Source: Massilia pinisoli
GTDB taxonomy: Bacteria > Pseudomonadota > Gammaproteobacteria > Burkholderiales > Burkholderiaceae_D
DNA: 64,000 nt
Assembly (NCBI RefSeq): GCF_024753285.1
Contig: NZ_JANUGW010000003.1
Coordinates: 310,001 to 374,000 of the forward strand
Direction of reading: 5' to 3'
Position numbers and translations under genes: made by a program. Within the stretch, counting starts at the first letter, position 1; every line of letters begins with the position of its first letter. The notes beneath the pieces were generated by a model. The model was not told where the DNA came from, did no database searches, and was given only the letters and a program-made list of their open reading frames with translations. Shown piece by piece: positions 34,767 through 42,666 of the stretch.

Positions 34767-34875
34767 AAAGGTTGTGCTGGGAAGTTGGCGCCGCCGCGGT
34801 GAGCGGCAGCGGTGAATTCAAAACGCCGGCGGCCTGCGTGTCCGCCGGCGGCAAATCAAATGGGCCTGCGGACGG

Positions 34876-35829
34876 TCACGGTGCGCCTGCGGCCTGCGCG
34901 GCCGCGCTGCCTGGCGCCGGCGCCGGTGCCGGTGCGGACCCGGCGTCCGCCGTGTCGGCACCCGGACGGGGCGCGAGGCGCAGCGCGTCCGGCGGCAGGT
35001 TCTTCATGCTGCCGCCGTACAGGACCGGGATCTCGCGCCGGCCGCGGCCGCCGCCACGCACCGGGGCCGCACCGCCGAGGCCCAGCAGGGCGGCCACGTC
35101 GTACTTGCCGGCGATCGGCTGCTTGTCCTGCGGGTTGCGCAGCAATGCGGTCATGCGGCCCCCGTCGCGCGCCGCGATCAAGAGGCGCGCTTCCTCCGGG
35201 CTCGTGTTGATGGTGACGGTCGAGTACTGGCGCGGCCCGCCGGACTTCGGATCGTCCAGCGAGCGCTGGCCGGTGGCCATCACGGCCACGTTCTGCATGA
35301 CGGGGAACGTCGATTTCTTCCCCTCGCGCTCGACCGTGACGAGCAGGTCGATCGTGTCGCCCGGTTCCAGCATGCCGGAGATGGAATTGATCTCGTCGAC
35401 GGGAACCGTCATCGCGCGCCGGCCCGCTTCCACGCGGGCGGAGAACGTGGGCATGCGCTGCGTCTCCATCAGGCCCCACAGGATCATCTCGCCGCTCTTG
35501 ACGGGATACGCGAGGCGCTGGCCGTCGACGCGCTCGAAGTCGTCGGGCAAGAGCGCGGCCGAGTGCGCGTATTCGGCCGGGATCGGGCGCAGCGCCATGT
35601 TTTCGGCGGACAGCGCCGCGCCTTGCGGGATGTCGTGCTTGGCCACGATGACGGTGACGGTCTTGCCTTTCGACGTCGCCTCGATGGCCTGCATCTGGCG
35701 CGTGAGGTAGCTGCGCGCGGCCAGTGCGGCGAGCACGCCGATGGTCAGCGCGACGCCCAGCAGGATCCAGGTGCGGTTGGGACGGAATTGGCGGATGCGT
35801 GTAACGGTGGCTTTGGCAGTGGAGTTCAT
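34876..35829 (-). CDS. cpaB: Flp pilus assembly protein CpaB/RcpC
   Basis: 317 residues. One membrane anchor at about 22-42 (TWILLGVALTIGVLAALAA), then an SAF-type domain (VIVAKHDIPQGAALSAENM), and the CpaB core (RRAMTVPVDEINSISGMLEPG, DLLVTVEREG, NVAVMATGQRS). The C-terminus is Pro/Ala-rich. CpaB is a periplasmic protein linking the inner platform and the secretin, possibly via peptidoglycan. Starts 12 bp after the small TadE-like gene; a 109 bp gap separates it from the secretin gene. Confidence 0.9.
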   Translation of the reverse strand: MNSTAKATVTRIRQFRPNRTWILLGVALTIGVLAALAARSYLTRQMQAIEATSKGKTVTVIVAKHDIPQGAALSAENMALRPIPAEYAHSAALLPDDFERVDGQRLAYPVKSGEMILWGLMETQRMPTFSARVEAGRRAMTVPVDEINSISGMLEPGDTIDLLVTVEREGKKSTFPVMQNVAVMATGQRSLDDPKSGGPRQYSTVTINTSPEEARLLIAARDGGRMTALLRNPQDKQPIAGKYDVAALLGLGGAAPVRGGGRGRREIPVLYGGSMKNLPPDALRLAPRPGADTADAGSAPAPAPAPGSAAAQAAGAP

Positions 35830-35840
35830 GGCATGACTTC

Positions 35841-36056
35841 TTACGAGGGCAGCGAAAGGGCGTAGCTGAAACGGTCGTAGGCATTACGGAAACCGTCGAG
35901 CAGGATCTGGACGGCGGTGCGCGGCGCGCCGGTGCCGCCCGTGTCGCCCAGGCCGGGCAGCGGAACGAACAGCGCCAGCGCCAGCGCGGCGCAGACGACG
36001 ACGTATTCCATCAACGATTGGCCGCGCTGGCGCGCCGGACGGCGTTTGTAGTTCAT
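35841..36056 (-). CDS. Small Flp/TadE-like prepilin
   Basis: 71 residues from the ATG at 36056, overlapping the stop of the upstream gene by ATGA. RQRGQSLMEYVVVCAALALAL is a prepilin-type leader with Gly before a hydrophobic helix and Glu at +5 (G|QSLMEY), as in Flp and TadE proteins. The short mature tail (DGFRNAYDRFSYALSLPS) ends in aromatic residues. Could be a minor pilin. Confidence 0.75.
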   Translation of the reverse strand: MNYKRRPARQRGQSLMEYVVVCAALALALFVPLPGLGDTGGTGAPRTAVQILLDGFRNAYDRFSYALSLPS

Positions 36057-36835
36057 TTGATTGCCTCCACGAGGTTGGTGGTCTGGATCACGATGCTGGT
36101 GTAGCCCTCTTTGATGGCGGGGCGGATGACGGCCATCGCTTCCTTGTTCTTCCCCTTGAAGAACAAGGTGCGTCCGGCAGCCAGCGTTTCCGGCAGCGAG
36201 GGCGCCCGCGCCGTGTCGGGGCGCGCTTCGCGTTCGAGGACATAGCCTTCCGCCTGCAGTTTGTCGACGAGGTAGTCGCGGTTGAGCTGCGGGCTCTGGC
36301 CGTTCTCCGCCATGACGTAGGCCGTGGCCTTGCCGCGTTCCGTCGACGTCATCTGGTTCACGAGGCGCGTGCCGTACGGCAGGCGCGCGAGCAGGTGTTC
36401 GTTGACGGCGCGCGTCGCGTCGCGGCGGTCGTAGGCCGTCTTCAGGTCCGACACGGTGACCGTGCCGCGCGTGCCGGTGCGTCCGTTCGGCAGCGCTTCC
36501 AGCATCACCGACACGTAGTAACCGCCCCTGGCCTGGCCCAGCACCAGCTTGTCCATCACGACGTCCTCGACGAGCGGCTGGCCCAGGCTGCGGCGGAACC
36601 ATTCGGCCGTCTCGAGCGGCGCCGTGTTCGTCACGAAGCCCTGCAGCCGCATGGGATAGCCGCCGACCGACAGTTGTTCGCCGATCTGGAACGGCTTGGC
36701 GCCGGACGGCAGCGCCACGCTCGGCCAGGATGCGGCCGGTGCGGCGGCGCAGGTTGCGCCGGCCAGCAACAGCGCGGCGGCGAGCGCGCACGCGCGGGCG
36801 CGGGACGGGCGGTGGAGGGAGGTGGCGTGCGTCAT
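36053..36835 (-). CDS. Exported protein of the Tad locus, unknown function
   Basis: 260 residues; signal peptide ending CAAAPAA. The mature part has ALPSGAKPFQIGEQLSVGGYP, WFRRSLGQPLVEDVV, YYVSVMLEALPNGR and a C-terminal region LAAGRTLFFKGKNKEAMAVI. No named domain recognised. It sits among the pilin-like genes and overlaps the next gene by ATGA, so it is very probably part of the pilus or its biogenesis. Confidence 0.75.
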   Translation of the reverse strand: MTHATSLHRPSRARACALAAALLLAGATCAAAPAASWPSVALPSGAKPFQIGEQLSVGGYPMRLQGFVTNTAPLETAEWFRRSLGQPLVEDVVMDKLVLGQARGGYYVSVMLEALPNGRTGTRGTVTVSDLKTAYDRRDATRAVNEHLLARLPYGTRLVNQMTSTERGKATAYVMAENGQSPQLNRDYLVDKLQAEGYVLEREARPDTARAPSLPETLAAGRTLFFKGKNKEAMAVIRPAIKEGYTSIVIQTTNLVEAIK

Positions 36836-36839
36836 GGTG

Positions 36840-37661
36840 TCAGTGGACGAGACGGTCGGCCGGCACCTCTTCGCGCCAGTAATCGAGCTGGCCGATCTTC
36901 GGGCCGCAAGTCATGCAGACCCCGCCGGGCAATTCCATCAGCCCGACGGCGGGATCGATGATCGGCTTTAACCATCCGAGCGCGGCGCCCGGGTTGACGA
37001 TCCCGCCATCGATGTGGCTGATGACGTCGTTGGGGTCCCGCGCCGTCCAGGCGTCCGGGACGAGGTCCACGTGGCGCCGGAGCACGAGGTTGATCGCCTT
37101 CAGGCCGTCGTAGCTGTGCGTCGGGCCGTTCAGCGTCCCCGGCAGGTTGGCGACCGTCACGCTCACGTTACCGCGGAAGATGCCGCGCGCATTCAGGTCC
37201 AGTGCACTGTGGTGGAAGAAGACCGTGTCGTCGGACGCGCCGCGGAATCCGGCGGCGCGGTTCGTGCTCGCGGTCTCGCCGAAGCTGACGCCCACGTCGT
37301 TGTCGAAGCTGCGGATCAGCGAATTGTTCAACGGATCGCGCCAGAACAGGTTCTGGTGCGCCTTGAAGTCGCCGGGCACGTCGTTGGTCTTGATGGGCGC
37401 GGTCGGATTGCTGAAGAACCGGCGCCGCACCTCGCCCGCGAGCTGGCCGTCCGGCTTCCAGCCGCCGTTCGCGGCGTCGTTGCGGATGGTCGCGTCGAAC
37501 GCGACGTAGCGCGCGGCCATCTCCGTCGAATGCACCATGTCCTGGTATTTCGCGATCATCGGCAGCAGCAGGAAAATGGGGACCAGGACCAGCGCCAGAC
37601 CGAGGAATTCGACCAGCGCCTGGCCGCGCGCGACGCGCCGGTGGAGGTGCCGCGGGCTCAT
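36840..37661 (-). CDS. TadE-like minor pilin
   Basis: 273 residues. The N-terminus ARGQALVEFLGLALVLVPIF is a TadE-type prepilin segment (G|QALVEF, Glu at +5), followed by EMAARYVAFDATIRNDA, typical of TadE-family proteins. The exported domain is about 230 residues and includes a CMTCG motif near the end. Overlaps the stop of the upstream gene by ATGA. Confidence 0.8.
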   Translation of the reverse strand: MSPRHLHRRVARGQALVEFLGLALVLVPIFLLLPMIAKYQDMVHSTEMAARYVAFDATIRNDAANGGWKPDGQLAGEVRRRFFSNPTAPIKTNDVPGDFKAHQNLFWRDPLNNSLIRSFDNDVGVSFGETASTNRAAGFRGASDDTVFFHHSALDLNARGIFRGNVSVTVANLPGTLNGPTHSYDGLKAINLVLRRHVDLVPDAWTARDPNDVISHIDGGIVNPGAALGWLKPIIDPAVGLMELPGGVCMTCGPKIGQLDYWREEVPADRLVH

Positions 37662-38551
37662 TGGTCACGCCCCGACGTGATCGTGTATCCGCCGGACAGG
37701 TAAGGCGTGAAGATGGCGGGGTCGACGGGCATGTCGAACTTCACGTCGACGGCCTTGATCTTTTCCGGGCCGAAGATCTCCATCAGCACGACGCCTTCGG
37801 TGCCGGCGGCGGGAATGAAGCTGCCTTCCTTGCTGACGCAGGCGCCGGCGCCGCCGGGCGTGGGTTGCACGACTTCGCAGACGTGGCCGGCGATGGTCAG
37901 GCGCTCGGCAGCCGCCGCCGCCCCCGGTGCAAGGCCCGTCAACTGGCGCACGGCGTTCATCCGCTCCGTCAGGCGCGGGTCGGCCGCGAGCGCCGCAGTG
38001 GTGGCGTCGTACTGCGCGCGCGTGGGGCTGCGCGGGCGGGGCGCGGCGTTCGCATGGCCCCTCGCATCGCATTCGCCTTCGGCCTTTTTGTCGACGAGGT
38101 CGATGCGGCACTCGCCTTTGGTGGAACTCAGCACGGCGCTGCGCCGCTCGATTTCGTACAGGCTGCAATCTTCGGCCATTTGCACGCCGTAGCTCACCGA
38201 GTAGACGATGTTGCGGTTCGGCGCCGAATAGTCGAAATTATGGACGCGCAGGATCTGGTCCGGGAACGCGGCGGGGGGATGCGCGGGGCGGCCCAGGCGC
38301 CGGTTGGCTTCGACGCAAACCGCGACGGCATGCTTGAAGGTCTCCCGCAGGCTGCGGAAGTGCGGGCTGTTCGCATACTCGTCCTTGCGATGGACGTAGT
38401 GGACGGTGACCGGCCTTGCGGCGCGTCCCAGCGCCGTGTGGGGCGCGCTGGCGGCGTCGACTTGCCGTTCGACGGCGGTCATGGCGGGTGCCAGCGGCGC
38501 GGCGAGCGTGAGGATGAGTGCCGCGCAGGCGCGGGAACGGATGTGATTCAT
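37658..38551 (-). CDS. Exported protein of the Tad locus, unknown function
   Basis: 297 residues from the ATG at 38551 (MNHIRSRACAALILTLAAPL signal peptide ending APA), overlapping the tadG-like stop by ATGA. The longer frame to 39061 is antisense to that gene and is rejected. Contains YVHRKDEYANSPHFRSLRET, several Cys (AVCVEANRR, EDCSLYEIER, GECRIDL, GECDARG, GHVCEVVQP, GACVSKEG) that could form disulfides, and a C-terminal VDVKFDMPVDPAIFTPYLSG. No family recognised. Confidence 0.75.
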   Translation of the reverse strand: MNHIRSRACAALILTLAAPLAPAMTAVERQVDAASAPHTALGRAARPVTVHYVHRKDEYANSPHFRSLRETFKHAVAVCVEANRRLGRPAHPPAAFPDQILRVHNFDYSAPNRNIVYSVSYGVQMAEDCSLYEIERRSAVLSSTKGECRIDLVDKKAEGECDARGHANAAPRPRSPTRAQYDATTAALAADPRLTERMNAVRQLTGLAPGAAAAAERLTIAGHVCEVVQPTPGGAGACVSKEGSFIPAAGTEGVVLMEIFGPEKIKAVDVKFDMPVDPAIFTPYLSGGYTITSGRDQ

Positions 38552-39927
38552 GGTGTTGCGACTCCTTGCAGCGCAGTTGCGGCGGCCACGACGGCGGTGG
38601 AGTTGCCGACGAGGTGGACTTGCCAATACGGGTTGAACAGGCTGCCCAGCTCGGTGGCACCGTCCTTTTCTCGCTCGTGGTCGAAATAGACTTCCGACGT
38701 CGCGACGGCGGCCAGCACGCCGCCGGCCGCGGCGCCATCGAACATGTGCAGGCGGCCGCCCGGCTTGACGGCCGACGTGCCCGCCGACGTTCTCGTCTGG
38801 TTCATGGGACGCGTGACGCGGATGGCGAATTGCAGCCGCGGATCGGGGTGGCTCGACCCCGTCGGCGTGTAGTTGAGCGCCGCGTCGGACAGCTCGTAGA
38901 ACTCGGGCACGCCGCTGTAGTACCAGGCGCTGCTGGGATTCGACGTCGTCTTGCGATGGCCGTTGCCGAGTGAGTAATTGGCGGTTGTGACGCAACGGAG
39001 GCTCAAGCCGCGGAATCTCTTTTTGCGGATCTCGAAGTGGGCCTGGTCGCGGGCTTCCCACGAGTTATAGCCGTTGAGTACGGTGCCGCCGGAGCGGTCC
39101 GCGGTGCCGCTCGGGACAGCCGGGTTGCAAGGCCAGGGCGACGATGACGTCCACGACCGGTTATGCACGAAATCGTCGCTATTGACGACGTGGACGATGA
39201 GGTCGCGCATGCGCTGGCGCTGGTTCCCCGTATGACGGGAAATGAAGAAGCCGCCGCCCTGGAATGACGTCCAGTCGTCCTTCAGCGGCAACGGCGTGAC
39301 GGACACGCTCCCGTCGTTGCGGTAGTTGGCGTCCGCGACCTCCTGGACCAGGGCGGTGCGCGCGTACAGGAAACCGGCGAACATGGTCGCCTGCATCGCT
39401 TTCAGTTCCGCTTTGGCGACCTCGGCGGCCGCCACGGCGATGGCGCCTCCACCCAAGCCCCCGCCCGTACCGTTGACAATGCTGTCGGCGTAGTTCACCA
39501 CCGTGTAGCCGGCAGGATAGGACAGCGCATAGCACAGCGGTATATAGGTCGTCGTCGCCAGTGCGACCGGCACCGAATACTGCGAATAGCAGTACAGCGG
39601 CGGCACGCCCTGCACATGGCCTTTCGAATACTGCAGCCACGACGAGATGCTGACCATCTGCGCGATCGTCGCCTCGTTGGCAATCAGCGCACGGTTCGTG
39701 TAGGCGTCGAAGTTGAGCGCGCGCGCGTGCATGACACCGGCGCTGTACGCCACCGCGTCGGCCGTGTTCACGAGCTTGGTCTTCTCGGCAGTCAATTGTC
39801 CGGTGTTAAAAACATAAAACGTCGCGGCGGCCGCGCCCAGCAGGACCGCGATCCCGAAAACCAATGCCTGGCCGCGCTGCCGGAGGGACAGGCGCGGACG
39901 GCGGGCGGATGATGTGAAGTCGGGCAT
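38548..39927 (-). CDS. TadG-like pilus assembly protein
   Basis: 459 residues. N-terminal RQRGQALVFGIAVLLGAAAA followed by FNTGQLTAEKTKLVNTADAVAYSAG is the typical start of TadG-like/DUF2134-type Flp assembly proteins. One membrane helix, then a large exported domain with HTGNQRQRMRDLIVHVV and a hydrophobic Ala-rich segment ending QGVATP. No von Willebrand factor domain is evident. First large gene after the pilin; the genes downstream follow with overlaps. Confidence 0.78.
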   Translation of the reverse strand: MPDFTSSARRPRLSLRQRGQALVFGIAVLLGAAAATFYVFNTGQLTAEKTKLVNTADAVAYSAGVMHARALNFDAYTNRALIANEATIAQMVSISSWLQYSKGHVQGVPPLYCYSQYSVPVALATTTYIPLCYALSYPAGYTVVNYADSIVNGTGGGLGGGAIAVAAAEVAKAELKAMQATMFAGFLYARTALVQEVADANYRNDGSVSVTPLPLKDDWTSFQGGGFFISRHTGNQRQRMRDLIVHVVNSDDFVHNRSWTSSSPWPCNPAVPSGTADRSGGTVLNGYNSWEARDQAHFEIRKKRFRGLSLRCVTTANYSLGNGHRKTTSNPSSAWYYSGVPEFYELSDAALNYTPTGSSHPDPRLQFAIRVTRPMNQTRTSAGTSAVKPGGRLHMFDGAAAGGVLAAVATSEVYFDHEREKDGATELGSLFNPYWQVHLVGNSTAVVAAATALQGVATP

Positions 39928-40011
39928 GGTTGATGCGGTTGTTACGGGCCGTCATGCCGCCGCCGGAGCGGCGGCGTTCGGGCCGGGTTACGTCGCGATG
40001 GGATCGACCGA

Positions 40012-40317
40012 TCAGTTCGTACCGGCGGAACCGGCCGTCTGCTGGTTGCCGTAGGTCGACAGCGAACGTTTCGTTTGCGCGGTGGTCGCTGCCGTCGAAC
40101 CGGCGGTGGCGGCGCGCGTGACGTCGGCTTGCGCGTCATTACCGCCGACCTCGCTGGCGATCGCGCCCATCTGGGTGCGGACCGTGGTGCCGAACAGCTG
40201 GGTCACGGCGATGGCGGCGACGGCGATCAGGGCGACGATGATGATGTATTCGGTCATGCCCTGACCGGATTCTTTACGGTTGCGGCGGTTGAGACGGGTC
40301 ACAAAATTGTTTCGCAT
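40012..40317 (-). CDS. flp: Flp major pilin
   Basis: 101 residues from the ATG at 40317, preceded by a perfect AAGGAGG ribosome binding site (40323-40329). Prepilin leader KESG|QGMTEYIIIVALIAVA with Glu at +5 and Tyr at +6 as required for Flp prepilin cleavage. The C-terminal tail is low-complexity Ala/Thr/Gly/Asn (AATAGSTAATTAQTKR). First gene of the Tad locus. The adapted ribosome binding site suggests high expression, as expected for a structural pilin. Confidence 0.92.
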   Translation of the reverse strand: MRNNFVTRLNRRNRKESGQGMTEYIIIVALIAVAAIAVTQLFGTTVRTQMGAIASEVGGNDAQADVTRAATAGSTAATTAQTKRSLSTYGNQQTAGSAGTN

Positions 40318-40470
40318 GAGAGCCTCCTTGTTGAGAAAGCGCAAAGACTATCACCCGAAACAATGCTTCTCAATAAAACTTCTTATTCTAAATTTAACTA
40401 TTTGGTGCAGTGCGGTAACTCCGTTTTCCTAGGGAAAAAGAAAAACACACACGCTCGGCAGTACCCAAAC

Positions 40471-40480
40471 TGTGAAATTT
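40471..40480. promoter_or_regulatory. Half-site of the flp palindrome near the predicted start
   Basis: TGTGAAATTT, the same as one half of the palindrome, 52 bp away from it, which is five helical turns. It directly adjoins a TACAAT -10-like element on the minus strand (40481-40486). Confidence 0.4.
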
Positions 40481-40518
40481 ATTGTAGTAAATTGAACAAG
40501 TGAAAGTTTCCGGTCGGG

Positions 40519-40540
40519 TCAGTGTGAAATTTCACACTGA
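40519..40540. promoter_or_regulatory. 22-bp perfect palindrome upstream of the Tad locus
   Basis: The half TCAGTGTGAAA is followed immediately by its exact reverse complement. Perfect 22-bp symmetry in a non-coding, AT-rich promoter region is strong evidence for a dimeric regulator site. The regulator is not identified. Confidence 0.65.
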
Positions 40541-40835
40541 TTCAAAAGATTTAAGCAGGACAAGTTTTATTGTTAAATGGATTTCATTCGCGTTTGTAAC
40601 AACTGTGTGTGATTTGGTGAGAATGGCTGAGTTCGCTCAGTCGGCTTTCTCACCGGCGCGAGGAGGGCGCCTGCGCGGTCGCGAACGGCCCGGAACGGGC
40701 CAAAAATCATGCAAAAAAAATTTTCTGGCCTGTGCTATTCATGCAACATAATCGTGTGGTCCTTGCGAGCTCATCCATTTTGTGCTTGGTGCATATTTCG
40801 GCTTTCGGAAACGCGCTTGTAGCCGGACGGTAAGG

Positions 40836-40848
40836 CACCTTTAAGGTG
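40836..40848. promoter_or_regulatory. Palindrome near the ubiE -35 position
   Basis: CACCTT-T-AAGGTG, a 13-bp palindrome ending 18 bp upstream of a consensus TATAAT. Could be an operator or part of the promoter. Confidence 0.35.
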
Positions 40849-40866
40849 GGTTGCACACCCCCCTTG

Positions 40867-40872
40867 TATAAT
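40867..40872 (+). promoter_or_regulatory. Putative -10 element of the ubi operon
   Basis: Consensus TATAAT 27 bp upstream of the ubiE ATG. There is no good -35 at 17 bp, so activation or an upstream element may be needed. Confidence 0.5.
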
Positions 40873-40899
40873 GTGGCAACACTCAACGGCTCGCTACTT

Positions 40900-41634
40900 A
40901 TGACCAACACCACCCATTTCGGCTACAAGACCGTCTCCGAGGACGAGAAGGTCCACGAGGTCGCCAAGGTATTCCACTCGGTCGCGTCCAAATACGACGT
41001 GATGAACGACCTGATGTCCGCCGGCCTGCACCGCGTGTGGAAGGCGTTCACCATTGCCCAGGCCGGCATTCGCCCCGGCTTCAAGGTGCTCGACATCGCG
41101 GGCGGCACGGGCGACCTGTCGAAGGCGTTTGCCAAGCAGGCCGGGCCGAGCGGCGAGGTCTGGCTCACGGACATCAACGAGTCGATGCTGCGCGTGGGCC
41201 GCGATCGTCTATTGAACAAGGGCCTCGTCACCCCCACCTTGTTGTGTGACGCGGAAAAGCTGCCGTTCCCCGACAATTACTTCGACCGGGTCAGCGTCGC
41301 CTTTGGCCTGCGCAACATGACGCACAAGGATGCGGCGCTGGCGGAAATGCGCCGCGTGCTCAAGCCGGGCGGCAAGCTGCTCGTGCTGGAATTCTCGAAA
41401 GTCGCGGCGCCGCTGCAAAAGCCGTACGACGTGTATTCGTTCTCGGTGCTGCCTTGGCTGGGCCAGCGCATCGCGGGCGATGCCGACAGCTACCGTTATC
41501 TGGCGGAATCGATCCGCATGCACCCGGACCAGGAGACGCTGAAATCGATGATGGAGACGGCGGGCCTGGAACGCGTCCAGTACTACAACCTGACGGCCGG
41601 TGTGGCCGCACTGCACACCGGCATCAAACTCTGA
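40900..41634 (+). CDS. ubiE: Ubiquinone/menaquinone methyltransferase UbiE
   Basis: 244 residues from the ATG at 40900 ([17 protein letters not shown]); an upstream in-frame ATG at 40846 overlaps the promoter and is rejected. SAM-binding motif I ([15 protein letters not shown]), LTDINESML, and the family signature [17 protein letters not shown] and [16 protein letters not shown] are present. C-methylates the benzoquinol ring in ubiquinone synthesis and demethylmenaquinol where menaquinone is made. First gene of the ubiE, Tim44-like, ubiJ, ubiB cluster. Confidence 0.95.
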   Translation: MTNTTHFGYKTVSEDEKVHEVAKVFHSVASKYDVMNDLMSAGLHRVWKAFTIAQAGIRPGFKVLDIAGGTGDLSKAFAKQAGPSGEVWLTDINESMLRVGRDRLLNKGLVTPTLLCDAEKLPFPDNYFDRVSVAFGLRNMTHKDAALAEMRRVLKPGGKLLVLEFSKVAAPLQKPYDVYSFSVLPWLGQRIAGDADSYRYLAESIRMHPDQETLKSMMETAGLERVQYYNLTAGVAALHTGIKL

Positions 41635-41643
41635 GGTGAACTC

Positions 41644-42585
41644 ATGAAGAAGTTTTTGGCCAGCATGTTGATCGCGGTGATGGCGCTGTCCAGCGTCGCC
41701 GATGCGCGTCCGCTCGGCGGCAGCCGGTCGTTCGGCCGCCAGTCGCAGTCCGTGAGCCGGATGCGCACGCCGGCACCGCCGCCCGCGCCTTACCAGCAGC
41801 CGTCGTACCAGCGTCCTGCGCCGGCGCCTGCCGTACCGGCGCCGCTGCCGGTGAAGCGTCCGAGCATGTGGAAGGGCGTGCTGGGCGGTGCGCTGCTCGG
41901 TCTCGGCCTGGGCGCGCTGTTCTCGCACTTCGGCATCGGCGGCGCCATGGCCGGCGCGCTGTCGTCGATGTTGATGATCCTGCTGCTCGTGTTCGCCGTC
42001 ATGTTCATCGTGCGCATGTTCCGCCGCAAGGATACGCCGGCGAATTCCGCCTTCACGGGCTTCAACCCGAATCCCGTGCCCGCGTCGGCCACGCCGGAAA
42101 TCGGTTCGGGCCTGAACGGCGGCTACCAGGGCAACGCAGGCGGCTTCCAGCCGGGCTTCTCGAACGGGCCCTCGCTCGACAAGGCGGCCCCCGCGCACCA
42201 GCCATGGGGCGTACCGGCCGGCTTCGACACCGACGCGTTCCTGCGCCACGCGAAGGCCTCGTTCATCCGCATGCAGGCCGCCTGGGACCGTAGCGACCTC
42301 GCCGATCTGCGCGAGTTCACGTCGCCCGAGGTGTACGCCGAACTGTCGCTGCAGGTCCAGGAACGGGGCGGCCAGCCCGACTTCACGGAAGTCGTCAACA
42401 TCGATTCCCAGCTGCTGGGCATCGAGACGACGGAGCGCGACTATTTCGCGAGCGTGCAGTTCAACGGCATGATCCGCAATGCGCCGGGCGCGCAGCCGGA
42501 ACCGTTCGTCGAAGTGTGGAACCTGGCCAAGCCCCTGAACGGCAGCGGCGGCTGGGTCCTGGCGGGCATTCAGCAGATTACTTAA
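41644..42585 (+). CDS. Tim44-like domain protein
   Basis: 313 residues, 9 bp after ubiE. Signal-like N-terminus (MKKFLASMLIAVMALSSVADA), a Pro/Gln-rich linker, a Gly-rich double membrane stretch (GVLGGALLGLGLGALFSHFG, then SSMLMILLLVFAVMFIVRMF), and a C-terminal Tim44/MBA1-like domain from about residue 190 (FLRHAKASFIRMQAAWDRSD, FTSPEVYAELSLQ, WNLAKPL). The family name comes from mitochondrial Tim44; the bacterial function is not settled. Its steady position beside ubi genes in Burkholderiales suggests a membrane role connected with quinone synthesis. Confidence 0.88.
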   Translation: MKKFLASMLIAVMALSSVADARPLGGSRSFGRQSQSVSRMRTPAPPPAPYQQPSYQRPAPAPAVPAPLPVKRPSMWKGVLGGALLGLGLGALFSHFGIGGAMAGALSSMLMILLLVFAVMFIVRMFRRKDTPANSAFTGFNPNPVPASATPEIGSGLNGGYQGNAGGFQPGFSNGPSLDKAAPAHQPWGVPAGFDTDAFLRHAKASFIRMQAAWDRSDLADLREFTSPEVYAELSLQVQERGGQPDFTEVVNIDSQLLGIETTERDYFASVQFNGMIRNAPGAQPEPFVEVWNLAKPLNGSGGWVLAGIQQIT

Positions 42586-42616
42586 AAATTTTGCAATCTA
42601 AAAACTGGTAAGATCG

Positions 42617-42644
42617 AAACCGCCCGACGATGCCGGGCGGTTTT
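42617..42644 (+). terminator. Rho-independent terminator between Tim44-like gene and ubiJ
   Basis: AAACCGCCCG and CGGGCGGTTT arms with a 7-nt loop, followed by a T-rich stretch. Lies 32 bp after the Tim44-like stop and 23 bp before ubiJ. It would limit read-through into ubiJ-ubiB. Confidence 0.85.
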
Positions 42645-42666
42645 ATTTTGTGAATACGAATCCCTC

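Larger units (their letters stand above)
40318..40899. other. Long AT-rich divergent intergenic region between flp and ubiE
   Basis: About 580 bp without a convincing gene, clearly richer in A/T than its surroundings between 40350 and 40640. It holds a 22-bp perfect palindrome, a half copy of it, a CTGAG-TTCG-CTCAG hairpin (40627-40640), a GGCCCG-GAA-CGGGCC inverted repeat (40687-40701), and the ubiE promoter region. It is the upstream control region of the whole Tad/RHS unit. Confidence 0.8.

Noticed and set aside
40687..40701. GGCCCG-GAA-CGGGCC as a terminator
   Set aside because: On neither strand is it followed by a T-run; kept only as an inverted repeat.
40500..40751. Plus-strand ORF of 83 codons upstream of ubiE
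   Set aside because: Covers the palindrome and other non-coding inverted repeats; no coding character.
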